From contig NZ_AP024355.1 of the NCBI RefSeq assembly GCF_019704135.1, positions 248,001-312,000 on the forward strand: DNA of 64,000 nt, in the 5' to 3' direction. Positions 52,985-62,374 of this stretch are shown in pieces. Both the position numbers and the translations under genes were made by a program. The first letter of the stretch is position 1. Every line of letters begins with the position of its first letter. Under the pieces are notes generated by a model that saw only the letters and a list, made by a program, of their open reading frames with translations, was not told the origin of the DNA and searched no databases. This stretch comes from Desulfuromonas versatilis (GTDB taxonomy: Bacteria; Desulfobacterota; Desulfuromonadia; Desulfuromonadales; NIT-T3).

Positions 52985-54210
52985 AACGAGTGGTCATCAC
53001 CGGCGTCGGGGCGGTTTCGCCCTTCGGGCGCGATACCCGGGCCCTGCTCGCGGGGCTTCTCGAGGGGCGCAGCGCCGTGCAGAGCGTGGCCGAGATGGCG
53101 CGTGTCGGCGGCCTGCGCACCCGGGTCGCTGCCCCGGTCACCGGGGTCGATCCCAAGGTGATTCCCCGCAAGCACCGCCGCTCCATGTCCCCCATGTCGA
53201 TCTTCGCCACCCTCGCCTGCCAGGAGGCCCTCGCCCAGTCGGGTCTGGCTCCCGAGGAAATCGGCGACGGGCGGCTCGGCATCGCCCTCGGCTCCACGGT
53301 GGGGAGCACCCAGGCCAGCGAGGACTTTTTCCGTGACTTCTTTACCGATCACAGTCTCGAGCGGATGAAGTCGACCCTGTTCTTCCAGATCATGAACCAC
53401 AGCGTCGCCGCCAACGTCGCCCAGGCCCTGGAGATCACCGGCCGGCTGCTGGCGCCGGCCTCGGCCTGCTCCACCGGCTGCCAGGCCATCGGCTACGGCT
53501 ACGAGATGGTGGCCTGCGGTCGCCAGCCGATGATGCTCTGCGGCGGTGCCGACGAGTTTCACCCCCTGACCGCCGCTACCTTCGACGTCATGAACGCGGC
53601 CTCGGTCGGGTTCAACGAGGCCCCCGGCAGCACGCCGCGCCCCTTCGACCGCGACCGCGACGGGGTGGTCTGCGCCGAAGGCGCCGGGGTGGTGCTGCTC
53701 GAGTCCCTCGAGGGGGCCCTGGAGCGCGGCGCGACCATTCTCGGTGAGGTCCTCGGCTTCGCCACCGTCTCCGACCCGAGCAACATCGCCAACCCCAACG
53801 CCGAGGCCATGGAGCGCTGCATGCGCCTGGCCCTGGCCGACGCCGGGGTGGGTCCGGAGCAAGTCGATTATGTCAACGCCCATGCCACCGCCACCGCCCA
53901 GGGGGATGTGGCCGAAAGCGAGGCGATTCGCCGCCTGTTCGGGCCACAGGTGCCGGTGAGCAGCTACAAGGGGCATATGGGGCACGCCATGGCCGCCAGC
54001 GGTTCGCTGGAGCTGCTCGCGGCCCTCGAACTGATGCGCCAGGGGCGCCTGGTGCCGACCCTCAACCTGGAAAACGTCGATCCGGCCTGCGCCGGCCTCC
54101 GCCACCTGCAGGGTGTCGAGGAGGTGTATGCCTCGGTTTTCGTCAAGAACAACTTCGCCCTGGGGGGCGTCAACTCTTCGATCGTAGTAAGGAGATACCC
54201 GCATGACTGA
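52975..54210 (+). CDS. Beta-ketoacyl-ACP synthase 2 of the cluster
   Basis: A 411-residue condensing enzyme, C165 in ASACSTGCQAIGYG, His in NAHATATAQGD and His in KGHMGHAMAASG; the triad is complete. It differs clearly from the first ketosynthase, which suggests distinct chain-length or starter roles. It overlaps its neighbours by 10 and 8 bases. Confidence 0.93.
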   Translation: MSLKRVVITGVGAVSPFGRDTRALLAGLLEGRSAVQSVAEMARVGGLRTRVAAPVTGVDPKVIPRKHRRSMSPMSIFATLACQEALAQSGLAPEEIGDGRLGIALGSTVGSTQASEDFFRDFFTDHSLERMKSTLFFQIMNHSVAANVAQALEITGRLLAPASACSTGCQAIGYGYEMVACGRQPMMLCGGADEFHPLTAATFDVMNAASVGFNEAPGSTPRPFDRDRDGVVCAEGAGVVLLESLEGALERGATILGEVLGFATVSDPSNIANPNAEAMERCMRLALADAGVGPEQVDYVNAHATATAQGDVAESEAIRRLFGPQVPVSSYKGHMGHAMAASGSLELLAALELMRQGRLVPTLNLENVDPACAGLRHLQGVEEVYASVFVKNNFALGGVNSSIVVRRYPHD

Positions 54211-54469
54211 CCAAGAGATCATCGACCTGATCAACAGCTCGCTGGCCGAGGAGTTCGAACTCGACCCCGCCGACATGGCCCCGGAGGCCAACATCTACGA
54301 GGACCTCGGCCTCGACAGCCTGGACACCGTCGACATGGTGGTGGTGCTCGAGGGGGCCTTCCGCTTCAAGATCCGCGAAGAGGACGGCATCCGCGAGATC
54401 CGCACCCTGGGCGACATCCACCGCTTCGTGATCGACAAGAAGCGCGCCGCGGAGCTGAAATCGGCCTGA
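54203..54469 (+). CDS. Acyl carrier protein of the cluster
   Basis: An 88-residue ACP with the phosphopantetheine serine at residue 39 (DLGLDSLDTVDM). It carries the chain during elongation. Many related clusters encode two ACPs; only one is seen within this window. Confidence 0.94.
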   Translation: MTDQEIIDLINSSLAEEFELDPADMAPEANIYEDLGLDSLDTVDMVVVLEGAFRFKIREEDGIREIRTLGDIHRFVIDKKRAAELKSA

Positions 54470-54470
54470 G

Positions 54471-55283
54471 TTGGTGATTCTCGACGTGGTGGAAAGCCCG
54501 GATAATTCCCTCGGCGGGGCGCGCAGGGCCCTGCGGCGCCTGGCGGAGCTCGCCGCGACCCTCTGGGGCTACACCCTGCTGGTGCTCTGGACCCTGCTGG
54601 GGATCGCCCTGTTTCCCGTGCTGTTCGTGGCCTGGAAGCTGGCTACCCGCTGGAGCGCCGGGCGCATCATGCGCCATTTCATCTGGCTCTACGGACGGGG
54701 CTGGGTGGCGGCCTTTTCCCCCTTCGTGCGCTTTCGCCGCGAGGGGCTGGAGCAGCTGCGCCTGGCGCGGCCGAGCATCCTGGTGGTCAATCACCTCTCC
54801 TTCTTCGACACCTACTGCATGGGCCTGCTCCCCATCCACGACGTGACCTTCGCGGTGCGCGCCTGGCCGTTTCGCATGTTCTGGTACGGCCGCTTCATGC
54901 GCCTGGCGGGGTACCTCGACGTGGAGACCGCCGGCTGGGAGGAGGTGCGCGCGGCGGCGGAGCGGACCCTGGCCGCCGGCGGGCACCTGCTGTTCTTCCC
55001 CGAAGGGCACCGCAGCCGCGACGGCCGGCTGCAGCGCTTCTACAGCGGCGCCTTTCGCCTGGCCACGGAAACCGGCGCTCCCCTGGTGCCGCTGTGTATC
55101 ACCGGAACCGACCGGCTGCTCCCCCCCGGGCGCCTGAGCCTGGCTCCGGCGCGGGTGACCCTGCGCGCCCTGGCGGCCATCGACCCCGGCCCCTTCCGGG
55201 GAGCGGAGGGGCACCGGGAGCTGATGCGCGAGGTCAAACAGCGCATGGCCGAGAATCTACGCGAGATGGGGGCCAAGGGATGA
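54471..55283 (+). CDS. PlsC-type acyltransferase of the cluster
   Basis: About 270 residues. One or two N-terminal membrane helices (TLLVLWTLLGIALFPVLFVAW) precede the acyltransferase motifs NHLSFFD (HxxxxD) and FFPEGHRSRDG. It likely attaches the finished polyene acid to a glycerolipid-like carrier at the inner membrane. Start is TTG 54471 or GTG 54474; neither has a strong ribosome site, so coupling to the ACP gene is likely. Confidence 0.88.
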   Translation: MVILDVVESPDNSLGGARRALRRLAELAATLWGYTLLVLWTLLGIALFPVLFVAWKLATRWSAGRIMRHFIWLYGRGWVAAFSPFVRFRREGLEQLRLARPSILVVNHLSFFDTYCMGLLPIHDVTFAVRAWPFRMFWYGRFMRLAGYLDVETAGWEEVRAAAERTLAAGGHLLFFPEGHRSRDGRLQRFYSGAFRLATETGAPLVPLCITGTDRLLPPGRLSLAPARVTLRALAAIDPGPFRGAEGHRELMREVKQRMAENLREMGAKG

Positions 55284-56626
55284 TCCCGGCAGGAGCGGAC
55301 AGGGAATTTCGCGACAGCGGCTTGGCGTTTCGCCCCGGCGAAGAGATCGCCGCGGCCCAGGAGGCCCTGCTGCGCCGCCACCTGAGCTACCTGGCCCGGC
55401 ACTCGCCCTTCTACCGGGAGCGCTTCGCCGCGGCCGGCGTCGATCCGGCGCAGATCCGCACGCTGGCCGACCTGGCCGCCCTGCCGCTGACCGGCAAGGA
55501 CGATCTGGCTGCCCGCAGCGCCGATTTTCTCTGCGTCGACCAGCGCGAGATCGTCGATCTCTGCCTGACCTCCGGGACCACCGGCCGCCCCGTGGCGTTG
55601 CCGCAGACGGCCCGGGACCTGGCGCGGGTCGGCTACAACGAGGAGCTCTCCTTTCGCGCCGCCGGCCTCGGCGAGGGCGACCGGGTGCTGATCGCCGCGG
55701 CCATGGACCGCTGCTTCATGGCGGGGCTGGCCTACTTCATCGGCCTGACCCGGCTCGGCTGCCTGGCGATCCGCGGCGGCTCGAGCAGCATCCCGGCGTT
55801 GGCCGAGCTGGTGCGCGATCACCGCCCCACGGCGATGGTCGGGGTGCCGACCCTGCTGCTGCGTCTGGCCGAGCACTTGCGCTCCGAGGGGATCGACCCC
55901 GCCGGCCTGGCCGTGCAGCGGCTGATCTGCATCGGCGAGCCGGTGCGGCGGGCCGACCTGGCGCTCTCGGTGCTCGGCGTGCGCCTGCGCGAGAGCTGGG
56001 GCGCTGCGGTGTACGGCACCTACGCCAGCACCGAGATGGCCACCGCCTTCAGCGACTGCGCCGCCGGCCGCGGCGGGCATCTGGCCCCCGAGTTGATCGT
56101 GGTGGAGATTCTCGACGAGCAGGGGCGCGTGCTCCCCCCCGGGCAGCCGGGCGAGGTGGTCGCCACCCCCCTGCAGGTCAGCGGCATGCCGCTGCTGCGC
56201 TTTCGCACCGGCGACATCGCCGTGCTGCACGACGAGCCCTGCCCCTGCGGCCGCAACACCTGGCGCCTCGGCCCGGTGCTCGGGCGCCGCGCGCAGATGC
56301 TCAAATACCGCGGCACCACCCTGTTTCCGCCGGCCATCTTCGGGGTGCTCGAGGAGCTCGAGGGGGTTCGCGGCTACTATCTCGAGGTGTTCGACGAGTT
56401 CGAGCTCAGCGACCGGGTGCGGGTGGTGGTGGGCAGCGCCGACCCGTCCGTCAAGGCCGAGGCGGTGGCCGCCCGCATCGCCGCCCGGATCCGGGTCAAG
56501 CCCGAGGTGCTGGTGGTTTCCCCCGAGCAGGTGCTGCGCAAGACCCTGCAGCAGGACAAGCGCAAGCCGGTGACGTTTTTCGATTATCGCGGTACAGACC
56601 GAAAAGGACAGGACGATCATGTTTGA
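55280..56626 (+). CDS. AMP-forming acyl-CoA/ACP ligase of the cluster (PaaK-like)
   Basis: A 448-residue adenylating enzyme: LTSGTTGRPVALP is the phosphate-binding loop, YGTYASTEMATAF the A5 motif, LLRFRTGDIAVL the A7 motif, and VLRKTLQQDKRKPV the C-terminal catalytic lysine region. It resembles phenylacetate-CoA ligase. Placed next to an ammonia-lyase, it probably activates the aryl-acrylic acid as the starter unit. A CPCG metal-like motif is also present, as in PaaK relatives. ATG overlaps the acyltransferase stop. Confidence 0.9.
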   Translation: MIPAGADREFRDSGLAFRPGEEIAAAQEALLRRHLSYLARHSPFYRERFAAAGVDPAQIRTLADLAALPLTGKDDLAARSADFLCVDQREIVDLCLTSGTTGRPVALPQTARDLARVGYNEELSFRAAGLGEGDRVLIAAAMDRCFMAGLAYFIGLTRLGCLAIRGGSSSIPALAELVRDHRPTAMVGVPTLLLRLAEHLRSEGIDPAGLAVQRLICIGEPVRRADLALSVLGVRLRESWGAAVYGTYASTEMATAFSDCAAGRGGHLAPELIVVEILDEQGRVLPPGQPGEVVATPLQVSGMPLLRFRTGDIAVLHDEPCPCGRNTWRLGPVLGRRAQMLKYRGTTLFPPAIFGVLEELEGVRGYYLEVFDEFELSDRVRVVVGSADPSVKAEAVAARIAARIRVKPEVLVVSPEQVLRKTLQQDKRKPVTFFDYRGTDRKGQDDHV

Positions 56627-58250
56627 AGCAGATACCCGACCCAACCCGACCTCCTCAGGCGGTACCGATCAGCGCCCGGTGGTGGTGCTCAACGGCTACG
56701 ATCTCACCGTGGAGGACATCGTCGCCATCGGCGTCGGCGACAAGCAGGTCGCCCTCGACCCCGCGGCCCTGGAGCGCTGCCGCGCCAGCCGCGCCTTTCT
56801 CGAGCAGGAGGTCGCCGCCCAGCGGGTCATCTACGGGGTCAACACCTCCTTCGGGCCGATGTGCAACAAGATCATCGAGGACCGCGAGATCGAAACCCTG
56901 CAGGTCAACCTGATCCGCAGCCACGCGGCGGGGCTCGGCGATCCGCTCAAACCCTACATCGCCATCGGGGTGCTGGTGGTGCGCCTCAACACCCTGGTCA
57001 AGGGGTTCAGCGGGGTGCGCCTCGAGCTTCTCGAGTTCATGCGTGACATGATCAACCGCGGCGTCGCCCCCTACATCCCCGAGTGCGGCAGCGTCGGCGC
57101 CTCCGGCGACCTGATTCACCTGGCCCACATGGCCCTGGGGATCATCGGCGAGGGCAAGGTCTACTACCGCGACGCGCTGCGCCCGGCGGCCGAGGTCTTC
57201 GCCGAGCTCGGGGTGGCGCCCATGCGCCTCTCCTTCAAGGAGGGGATCGCCCTGATGAACGGCACCAGCGCCATGACCGCGCTGGCCGCCTTCGCCCTGT
57301 TCGGCGCCAAGAAGCTGCTGCGCCTCTCCTGCGTGACCGGCGCCTTCGCCCTGGAGATCTTCGGCGGCATCGACGACGCCTTCGACGAGGACCTGCACCG
57401 GGTCAAGCCCCACCCGGGGCAGCTCGACGTGGCGGGGACCATCCGCAATCTCTACCGGGGCTCGAAGAACATCACCCTGCGCGCCAACATGCACGAGCTG
57501 ATCCGCGGCCAGAAAAAGGACGGCCCGGTGTTCGAGACCAGCATCAACGTGCAGGACGTCTACTCGGTGCGCTGCACCCCCCAGGTGCTGGCGCCGGTGG
57601 CGGAGGCCATCGAGCTGGCCAACCGCACGGTGGAGACCGAGGCCAACTCCTCCAACGACAACCCGATCATTGTCCCCGAGCAGAGGAAGGTCATCCACGG
57701 CGGCAACTTCCATGGGCAGAGCATCGGCTTCGTGATGGACTCGCTGTGCATCGCCATCGCCACCCTCTCGACCCTCTCCGAGCGGCGCATCAACAAGTAC
57801 CTCGACAAGAGCCTCAACGAGGGGCTCCCCGAGTTTCTCATCCCCGGCACCCTGGGGCTGACCATGGGCTTCATGGGGGCCCAGTACCTGGCCACCTCGA
57901 CCACCGCCGAAAACCGCCAGCTGGCCGCCCCGGTGAGCACCCACTCGATCTCCTGCAACGCCTCCAACCAGGACGTGGTCAGCATGGGGACGGTGGCCGC
58001 GCGCAAGGCCTTCAAGAGCGTCAGCAACGCCAAGCACATCCTCACCCTGGAGGTGCTGGCCGACCTGCAGGCCCTCTCCTTCCGCAACGCCGAGGGGTTG
58101 GGGCGCGGCACGGGGAACATTTACCGGATCCTCGCCGGCGAGTTCACCCCCTACGACAACAGCCGGGTGTTCCACGAAGACCTGGTGCGTTTCCGCAAGC
58201 TGCTCTTTTCCAGCCAGCTGTTCGACGACCTGGCCGGCTACTGGCAGTAA
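56619..58250 (+). CDS. Aromatic amino acid/histidine ammonia-lyase family enzyme
   Basis: A 543-residue MIO-type lyase. The MIO-forming triad is A161-S162-G163 in GSVGASGDLIHLAHMA. Other catalytic motifs are YGVNTSFG with the active Tyr, NSSNDNP, and HGGNFHGQ. Cluster logic calls for tyrosine or phenylalanine as substrate, giving coumarate or cinnamate. The selectivity pair after NLIR is S101-H102, the pair seen in histidine ammonia-lyases rather than the H-L of bacterial tyrosine lyases, so the substrate cannot be read from this site. Fully overlapped with the ligase gene end. Confidence 0.9.
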   Translation: MFEADTRPNPTSSGGTDQRPVVVLNGYDLTVEDIVAIGVGDKQVALDPAALERCRASRAFLEQEVAAQRVIYGVNTSFGPMCNKIIEDREIETLQVNLIRSHAAGLGDPLKPYIAIGVLVVRLNTLVKGFSGVRLELLEFMRDMINRGVAPYIPECGSVGASGDLIHLAHMALGIIGEGKVYYRDALRPAAEVFAELGVAPMRLSFKEGIALMNGTSAMTALAAFALFGAKKLLRLSCVTGAFALEIFGGIDDAFDEDLHRVKPHPGQLDVAGTIRNLYRGSKNITLRANMHELIRGQKKDGPVFETSINVQDVYSVRCTPQVLAPVAEAIELANRTVETEANSSNDNPIIVPEQRKVIHGGNFHGQSIGFVMDSLCIAIATLSTLSERRINKYLDKSLNEGLPEFLIPGTLGLTMGFMGAQYLATSTTAENRQLAAPVSTHSISCNASNQDVVSMGTVAARKAFKSVSNAKHILTLEVLADLQALSFRNAEGLGRGTGNIYRILAGEFTPYDNSRVFHEDLVRFRKLLFSSQLFDDLAGYWQ

Positions 58251-58260
58251 GGAGTCCCCC

Positions 58261-58710
58261 GTGGCCGAAGCGATGAACTTCCCCATTGCCGCCGAGCGGC
58301 TGATCCCCCACCGCCCGCCGATGCAGCTGATCGAGGCTCTCGAGGACTTCGACGGCGAGGCGGGGACGGTCAGCGCCCAGGTGGGGCCGGGGCATCCGCT
58401 GCTCGAGGAGGACGGCGCCCTCGCCGAGGTGGCGCTGCTCGAACTGCTGGCCCAGGCCTACGCCGCGGTGCAGGGGTATGCCGACAGCCTCTCCGGCGAA
58501 CCGGTGCGCCAGGGGTTCCTGGTCGGGGTGCGCAAGGTGCGGTTTCTGGGGCGGCCGCAGCTCGGCGACCGGCTGCAGGTGCGGGTGCGGGCCAGCGCCC
58601 GGCTCGAGGGTTTCGCCATCGTCGAGGGGAGCGTGCGGCGCGGTGAAGAGCTGCTCGCCGAGGGGAACATCAAGCTCTGGATCGTCCCCCAGGGAGGGGG
58701 GCAGGGATGA
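58261..58710 (+). CDS. Hot-dog 3-hydroxyacyl-ACP dehydratase (ApeP-like)
   Basis: A 149-residue single hot-dog protein with IPHRPPMQLIEALE near the N-terminus and QGFLVGVRKVRFLGRPQLGD later. It probably removes water from the 3-hydroxyacyl intermediate and leaves the double bond in place, as needed for a conjugated polyene. Starts at GTG with GGAG upstream. Confidence 0.82.
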   Translation: MAEAMNFPIAAERLIPHRPPMQLIEALEDFDGEAGTVSAQVGPGHPLLEEDGALAEVALLELLAQAYAAVQGYADSLSGEPVRQGFLVGVRKVRFLGRPQLGDRLQVRVRASARLEGFAIVEGSVRRGEELLAEGNIKLWIVPQGGGQG

Positions 58711-59318
58711 AAGCGCGCATCGTTCTTTTCCTCTTGCTGCTGCTCTGGCTGCCGGCCGGCGCTCCGGCCGCCTCGCCCGACGCGGTGCTCGGCCGGATTC
58801 AGCAACTCGCCGCCGGGGTCGAGACCCTGGCCAGCGACTTCTCCCAGGAGAAGTACCTGTCGGTTTTCCAGGACGTGCTCCCGGCCAGCGGCCGCTTCTA
58901 CTACCGCAAGCCCGACCGGCTGCGCTGGGAGATGACCGCGCCGGTAAGCTCGGGGTTCGTCCTCAACGGCGAGCAGGGGCGCCGCTGGCAACAGGCGGGA
59001 AGCGCCGGCGAGCGCTTCGACATCGCCCGCGAACCGGTCATGAAGATCGTCGCCGAGCAGTTGCTGGCCTGGACCCGGGCCGATTTCGACCGGCTGCGCA
59101 AGGAGTACCGCATCACCCTGGAGAAGGAGGACCCGGTGCAGCTGCGGCTCGACCCCCAGGGGGCGGCCGCCGGCTTTCTCGACCACCTGCTGATCCGCTT
59201 CGCGCCGAGCGGAAAGCACGTGCAGCAGGTCGAAGTCCACGAGCAGGGGGGCGATTACACCCGCATCGTGTTTCATGACACCGTGGTCAACGGCCCGCTG
59301 GCCGAGGATCTTTTCTAA
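58707..59318 (+). CDS. LolA-like outer-membrane lipoprotein carrier of the cluster
   Basis: A 203-residue periplasmic protein with a signal peptide (IVLFLLLLLWLPAGAPAA) and LolA-type strands (LASDFSQEKYLSVFQDVLPASGRFYYRKPDRLRWE, in part). In polyene clusters such proteins are thought to shuttle the lipid-linked product across the periplasm to the outer membrane. The start overlaps the dehydratase stop. Confidence 0.88.
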   Translation: MKARIVLFLLLLLWLPAGAPAASPDAVLGRIQQLAAGVETLASDFSQEKYLSVFQDVLPASGRFYYRKPDRLRWEMTAPVSSGFVLNGEQGRRWQQAGSAGERFDIAREPVMKIVAEQLLAWTRADFDRLRKEYRITLEKEDPVQLRLDPQGAAAGFLDHLLIRFAPSGKHVQQVEVHEQGGDYTRIVFHDTVVNGPLAEDLF

Positions 59319-59324
59319 GCGCCT

Positions 59325-61691
59325 ATGGACCTGGCCGATCTGATCGCCGGCGCCTATCGCCGGCTCGCGCCCCGGCGGACCCTGCTGCTGCTGGTGACCG
59401 CCGCGCTGCTCGGTGCCAGCCTGCTCGGGTTTCGCACCCTGCGGATGCAGGAAAACATCGCCGCGATGCTCCCCGACGGCGGCAGCGTGGCCGAGGATTT
59501 CCAGCTGCTGCAGCAGGCTCCCTTCGCCAGCAAGGTGGTGATCACATTGAACGGGGGCTCGCAGCTGCCGCAGCAGCAACTGATCGCGGCGACGGACGAG
59601 CTGGCGCAGGCCCTCGACCCGCGGCTCTTTCCGCAGGTGGTCAGCGGCCCCCGCGAGCAGTTGCAGCAGCGCATGCTCCCCTGGCTGCTGGCGGCGCTGC
59701 CCAACCTGGCCGACGAGGAGGACCTCGCCCTCCTGCGCGCCGGGCTCGACGAGGCCGGGGTGCGCGAGCGCCTGCAGCAGAGCTACCGCAGCCTGCTCGG
59801 GCCCGAGGGGTGGGCGCTCAAGGGGCTGATCCGGCAGGACCCCCTGGGACTGCACCGGCTGGCCCTGGAGAAGCTGCGCCACCTCAACCTGGTGCCGGGG
59901 GCGCGCCTGGCCGACGGGCATTTTCTCAGCCCCGACGGCAAAAGCGCCCTGCTGGTGGCGGAGACCCCGGTGCCGATGACCGATTCAGCCGGTGCCGAGC
60001 AGCTGCTGGCCGCTTTCGAGCAGGCGATTCGGGTGCTGCCCGAGGGGGTCGAGGCGAGCCTGGTCAGCGGCCACCGCTACACGGCGGCCAACGCTCGCGC
60101 CATCCAGGCCGACCTGTGGCTGATCCTGAGCTGCTCGACCCTGGCGCTGGTCCTGCTCTTTCTCATTTTTCTGCGCAGCCTGCGGGCGGTGTTCGTCTTT
60201 CTCGTCCCGGTCTCGGTGGTCTGCCTGGCGGCGGTGGCGGTGGGCCTGGTCTACCCCGAGGTTTCGGCGGTGACCATCGGCTTCGGCGCGGTGCTGCTCG
60301 GCATCGCCGTCGATTTCGGCCTGCATGTTTATTTCGCTCTGCGCCGCGGCGGCGCCGAGCCGGCCGCCATCCTCGGCGCGGTCGCCAAGCCGGTCACCTT
60401 CGGCGCCCTGACCACGGTGGCGGCCTTTGCCGTGCTGCTCTTCTCCGACCTGCCGGGGCAGCGGCAGCTGGCGGTCTTCTCCATCACCGGCATCCTCGCC
60501 GCCTTGCTGCTGGCGCTGCTGGTGCTGCCGCACCTGCTGCGGGTCGGTGCCGCCGCCCCCGAGCCGCCCCGAAAAGAGGGCGGGCAAAGGGCCGGCCGCT
60601 GGATCCTGGCGCTCTGGCTGCTTCTGCTGGCGGCGGCCGGCTGGCAGGCCACCCGAGTGACCATCGACGGCGATCTGCGCGCCATGAGCCTGACGCCCCC
60701 CGCGCTGGCCGCTGACGAGGCGAAGCTGCAGCAGACCTGGGGGCAGGTGCGGGGGCGGGCCATGGTCTGGTCCCTCGGCGCCGACCTGGAACAGGCCCTT
60801 GCGGTGAACCGCCAGATCTTTCAGCGCCTCGGCAGCGGGGAGGCGGGCGCGGAGCTGGTCAGCCTCGCCCCGCTGCTGCCGCCGCTGGCCGAGCAGGAGG
60901 CCAATCGCCGGCGCTGGCAGGGCTTCTGGGCCGGGGAGGAGGGGCAGCGGGTGCTCGCCGCCCTGGACAGGGAAGCGGTCGCCCTGCGCTTCAGCCCCGA
61001 CGCCTTCGCCCCCTTTCGCCAGGCCCTGGCGCAGCCGGCCGCCCCGGTAACCCCCGCGGGGCTGCACGAGGTAGGCCTGGGGGAGGTCATCGATTCGCTG
61101 GTGACCACCCTCGACGATGGCCGGGTCGGGGTGCTCAACCTGATCCCCGAAACCCCAGCGGCCCTGGCCGCGGCCGAGACAGCCCTGGCGGGGCTCGACG
61201 GGGCTCGCCTGGTGGCCCAGGGGCGCTTCCGCGAGGAGGTCAGCGCGGCGATCGGCCACGACTTCACCCGCTTCATCGTCTCCGCCGCGCTCGCCGTGGT
61301 CGCCCTGCTGGTGGTGCTGTTCCGGCACCCGGGGCGGATCTTCGCGGCCCTGGTGCCGGTGCTGAGCGGGCTGCTGCTGATGCTGGGGATCATGGGCGCG
61401 CTGGGGATGAGCTTCAACCTGTTCAACGTCATCGCCGCCATCCTGGTGATCGGACTCGGCGTCGACTACGGCATCTTCATGGTCTGCCGCCAGGACGAAC
61501 CCTGTGAGCGGGCCACCGAGACGGCGGTACTGGTTTCCGGGCTCACCACCCTGGCGGGCTTCGGGGCCCTGGTGCTGGCTCGGCATCCGGCGCTGCACTC
61601 CATCGGCATCACCGTGCTGCTGGGGATCGGCGGCGCGATTCCGGCGGCGCTGCTGGTGGTGCCGGCTTTGTATCGGGGGCGGGCACAATGA
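59325..61691 (+). CDS. MMPL/RND-type exporter of the cluster
   Basis: A 788-residue transporter in two MMPL halves: one N-terminal helix, a periplasmic loop, then five to six helices per half (for example LVLLFLIFLRSLRAVFVFLVPVSVV and VVALLVVLFRHPGRIFAALVPVLSGLLLML, both in part). GIAVDFGLHVYF and GLGVDYGIFMV are the paired Asp motifs of the proton path. It likely extracts the polyene lipid from the inner membrane and passes it to the LolA-like carrier. Confidence 0.92.
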   Translation: MDLADLIAGAYRRLAPRRTLLLLVTAALLGASLLGFRTLRMQENIAAMLPDGGSVAEDFQLLQQAPFASKVVITLNGGSQLPQQQLIAATDELAQALDPRLFPQVVSGPREQLQQRMLPWLLAALPNLADEEDLALLRAGLDEAGVRERLQQSYRSLLGPEGWALKGLIRQDPLGLHRLALEKLRHLNLVPGARLADGHFLSPDGKSALLVAETPVPMTDSAGAEQLLAAFEQAIRVLPEGVEASLVSGHRYTAANARAIQADLWLILSCSTLALVLLFLIFLRSLRAVFVFLVPVSVVCLAAVAVGLVYPEVSAVTIGFGAVLLGIAVDFGLHVYFALRRGGAEPAAILGAVAKPVTFGALTTVAAFAVLLFSDLPGQRQLAVFSITGILAALLLALLVLPHLLRVGAAAPEPPRKEGGQRAGRWILALWLLLLAAAGWQATRVTIDGDLRAMSLTPPALAADEAKLQQTWGQVRGRAMVWSLGADLEQALAVNRQIFQRLGSGEAGAELVSLAPLLPPLAEQEANRRRWQGFWAGEEGQRVLAALDREAVALRFSPDAFAPFRQALAQPAAPVTPAGLHEVGLGEVIDSLVTTLDDGRVGVLNLIPETPAALAAAETALAGLDGARLVAQGRFREEVSAAIGHDFTRFIVSAALAVVALLVVLFRHPGRIFAALVPVLSGLLLMLGIMGALGMSFNLFNVIAAILVIGLGVDYGIFMVCRQDEPCERATETAVLVSGLTTLAGFGALVLARHPALHSIGITVLLGIGGAIPAALLVVPALYRGRAQ

Positions 61692-62374
61692 GAAAACTAT
61701 TGCCGATGCTGCTGCTGGCCGCCCTGGCGGCGGGCTGCGCGCCGTCGCCGGTGCCCCAGGCGCTGATCGCTCCGGCCCGGCCGGGCCTGTCCGCCGAACA
61801 GCTGGCGGCGGCCCTGTGGAGCGCCGACCCGCAGCGGCTGCGCCTGCGCCAGACCGCCCGCTTCAGCTTTCGCGGGCGCAGCGTGCCGATGATCGGGATG
61901 ATGGAGCTCGATACCGCTTCTCAGCAGGCACGGCTGGTGGCGGTCAACGAAATGGGGGTCAAGCTCTTCGACCTGAGCGTGAGCGAGGACGCCGTCCGCG
62001 AGAACTACCTGCTGCCGCAGCTGGCGCGCTACCCGCGCTTCGGCGAGGCGGTGGGGGCCTCCCTGCGGCGCGTTTTCCTGGCGCCGCGGCCCCGACCCGG
62101 AGAGGACACCCTGGCCGCGGCCGATGGCGGCTACCGGCTCAGCGGCGAGCGTGACGGGCAGCAGGTGGCGTTTCTGTTCGGCGGCGAGCCGGTGCGCCTG
62201 GTGGAAAAGGGCGCCGAGGGGGACCAGGGAGAGTGGCGGGCGGTTTATGCGGATTATCAGCCAGGCGCCGGGACATTTTTCCCGCGGCAGATCGTGCTGG
62301 AGGACCGGCGCGCCGGCTATCGGCTCGATCTGCGGATCGAGAGTGTGAAGCGAAGCGATGAGCAGACTGATTGA
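61688..62374 (+). CDS. DUF3261-like lipoprotein of the cluster
   Basis: A 228-residue predicted lipoprotein with lipobox LAALAAGC near residues 11-18. The body is beta-rich (RFSFRGRSVPMIGMMELD, FPRQIVLEDRRAGYRLDLRI, in part), which fits the DUF3261/LolB-like proteins of aryl-polyene clusters that would receive product at the outer membrane. The start overlaps the exporter stop and the end overlaps the next gene. Confidence 0.78.
   Translation: MRKLLPMLLLAALAAGCAPSPVPQALIAPARPGLSAEQLAAALWSADPQRLRLRQTARFSFRGRSVPMIGMMELDTASQQARLVAVNEMGVKLFDLSVSEDAVRENYLLPQLARYPRFGEAVGASLRRVFLAPRPRPGEDTLAAADGGYRLSGERDGQQVAFLFGGEPVRLVEKGAEGDQGEWRAVYADYQPGAGTFFPRQIVLEDRRAGYRLDLRIESVKRSDEQTD

Noticed and set aside
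56619-58250. Calling the lyase outright a tyrosine ammonia-lyase or hutH
   Set aside because: Neighbourhood points to an aromatic substrate, the selectivity pair points to histidine; the family name is as far as the sequence supports.
56655-58286. A 543-codon frame antisense to the ammonia-lyase
   Set aside because: Exact shadow of a convincing enzyme; no conserved motif.
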